Shown: piece by piece, positions 5,805 to 5,913 of the stretch | Layout of the letters: every line of letters starts with the position of its first letter | Numbering within the stretch: position 1 is the stretch's first letter | NCBI GenBank assembly: GCA_900321335.1 | Contig: ONVR01000347.1 | Coordinates: 1-5,913, forward strand | Length of the DNA stretch: 5,913 bases | Reading direction: 5' to 3' | DNA from: an uncultured Eubacteriales bacterium | GTDB taxonomy: Bacteria > Bacillota > Clostridia > Oscillospirales > Oscillospiraceae | Translations under genes and position numbers: made by a program | The notes under the pieces: model-generated | What the model was told of the DNA's origin: nothing | Database searches by the model: none | What the model saw: only the letters and a program-made list of their open reading frames with translations

Positions 5805-5913
5805 GAAAAATACGGGGAGTTTGCTTGTGCCCGATCCGGGCGTAATGCTGCAATCAACACCGCACCCGGCTACCGTGCACCCGCAGAGACAACACGCACA
5901 GTCCCGGCCCGCA

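Noticed and set aside
5727..5912. The MBL hydrolase frame stays open upstream of its ATG to the window edge
   Set aside because: No ATG or GTG start occurs in that frame there, the translation is Cys/Gly-rich and unlike a protein domain, and it crosses the hairpin. Absence of stops over 186 bases in GC-rich DNA is not strong evidence.
5826..5913. A possible gene start on the plus strand (GTG at 5826 or ATG at 5844) running off the right edge
   Set aside because: The frame is open for only about 88 bases, the upstream GGGGAG is a weak ribosome site, and the Pro/His/Gln-rich translation has no recognisable feature.

Overview
The window is GC-rich apart from its left edge. It carries four complete protein genes, all on the minus strand, so transcription runs from right to left. 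Strong AGGAGG-type ribosome binding sites, a sigma-70-like promoter, a GC-hairpin/T-tract terminator and the gene families present suggest a high-GC Clostridia-type Firmicute, possibly of the Oscillospiraceae kind. That taxonomic guess is inference from style, not from a marker gene.

Right to left, the first unit is a metallo-beta-lactamase-fold hydrolase (4824-5726) followed 30 bases later by a D-2-hydroxyacid dehydrogenase (3822-4793). They look co-transcribed, and the unit ends in a clear intrinsic terminator at 3747-3773. The second unit begins at a well-formed promoter (3640-3668). It contains an acyl-ACP thioesterase (2899-3603) and, 18 bases after that stop codon, the DNA mismatch repair ATPase gene mutS (283-2880). 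The thioesterase joins lipid metabolism to mutS in one apparent transcript, although no functional link is evident from the proteins.

The left edge (1-291) is non-coding and holds a tandem array of an 81-base unit: three full copies and a partial fourth. One copy carries a 20-base insertion. The partial fourth copy runs into the mutS gene, so the mutS stop codon lies inside the repeat. This array is the least ordinary part of the window. The right edge (5727-5913) holds a perfect 11-base-pair hairpin in the apparent leader of the hydrolase gene, a short stretch resembling the left-edge repeat, and no gene I can support.

The protein-coding content is ordinary housekeeping and metabolism. I see no CRISPR array, transposase, tRNA, rRNA or defence system, and I do not claim a new system here. 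The points worth checking are the repeat array and its junction with mutS, the thioesterase-mutS transcript, and the glutamate at the usual bridging-aspartate position of the hydrolase.
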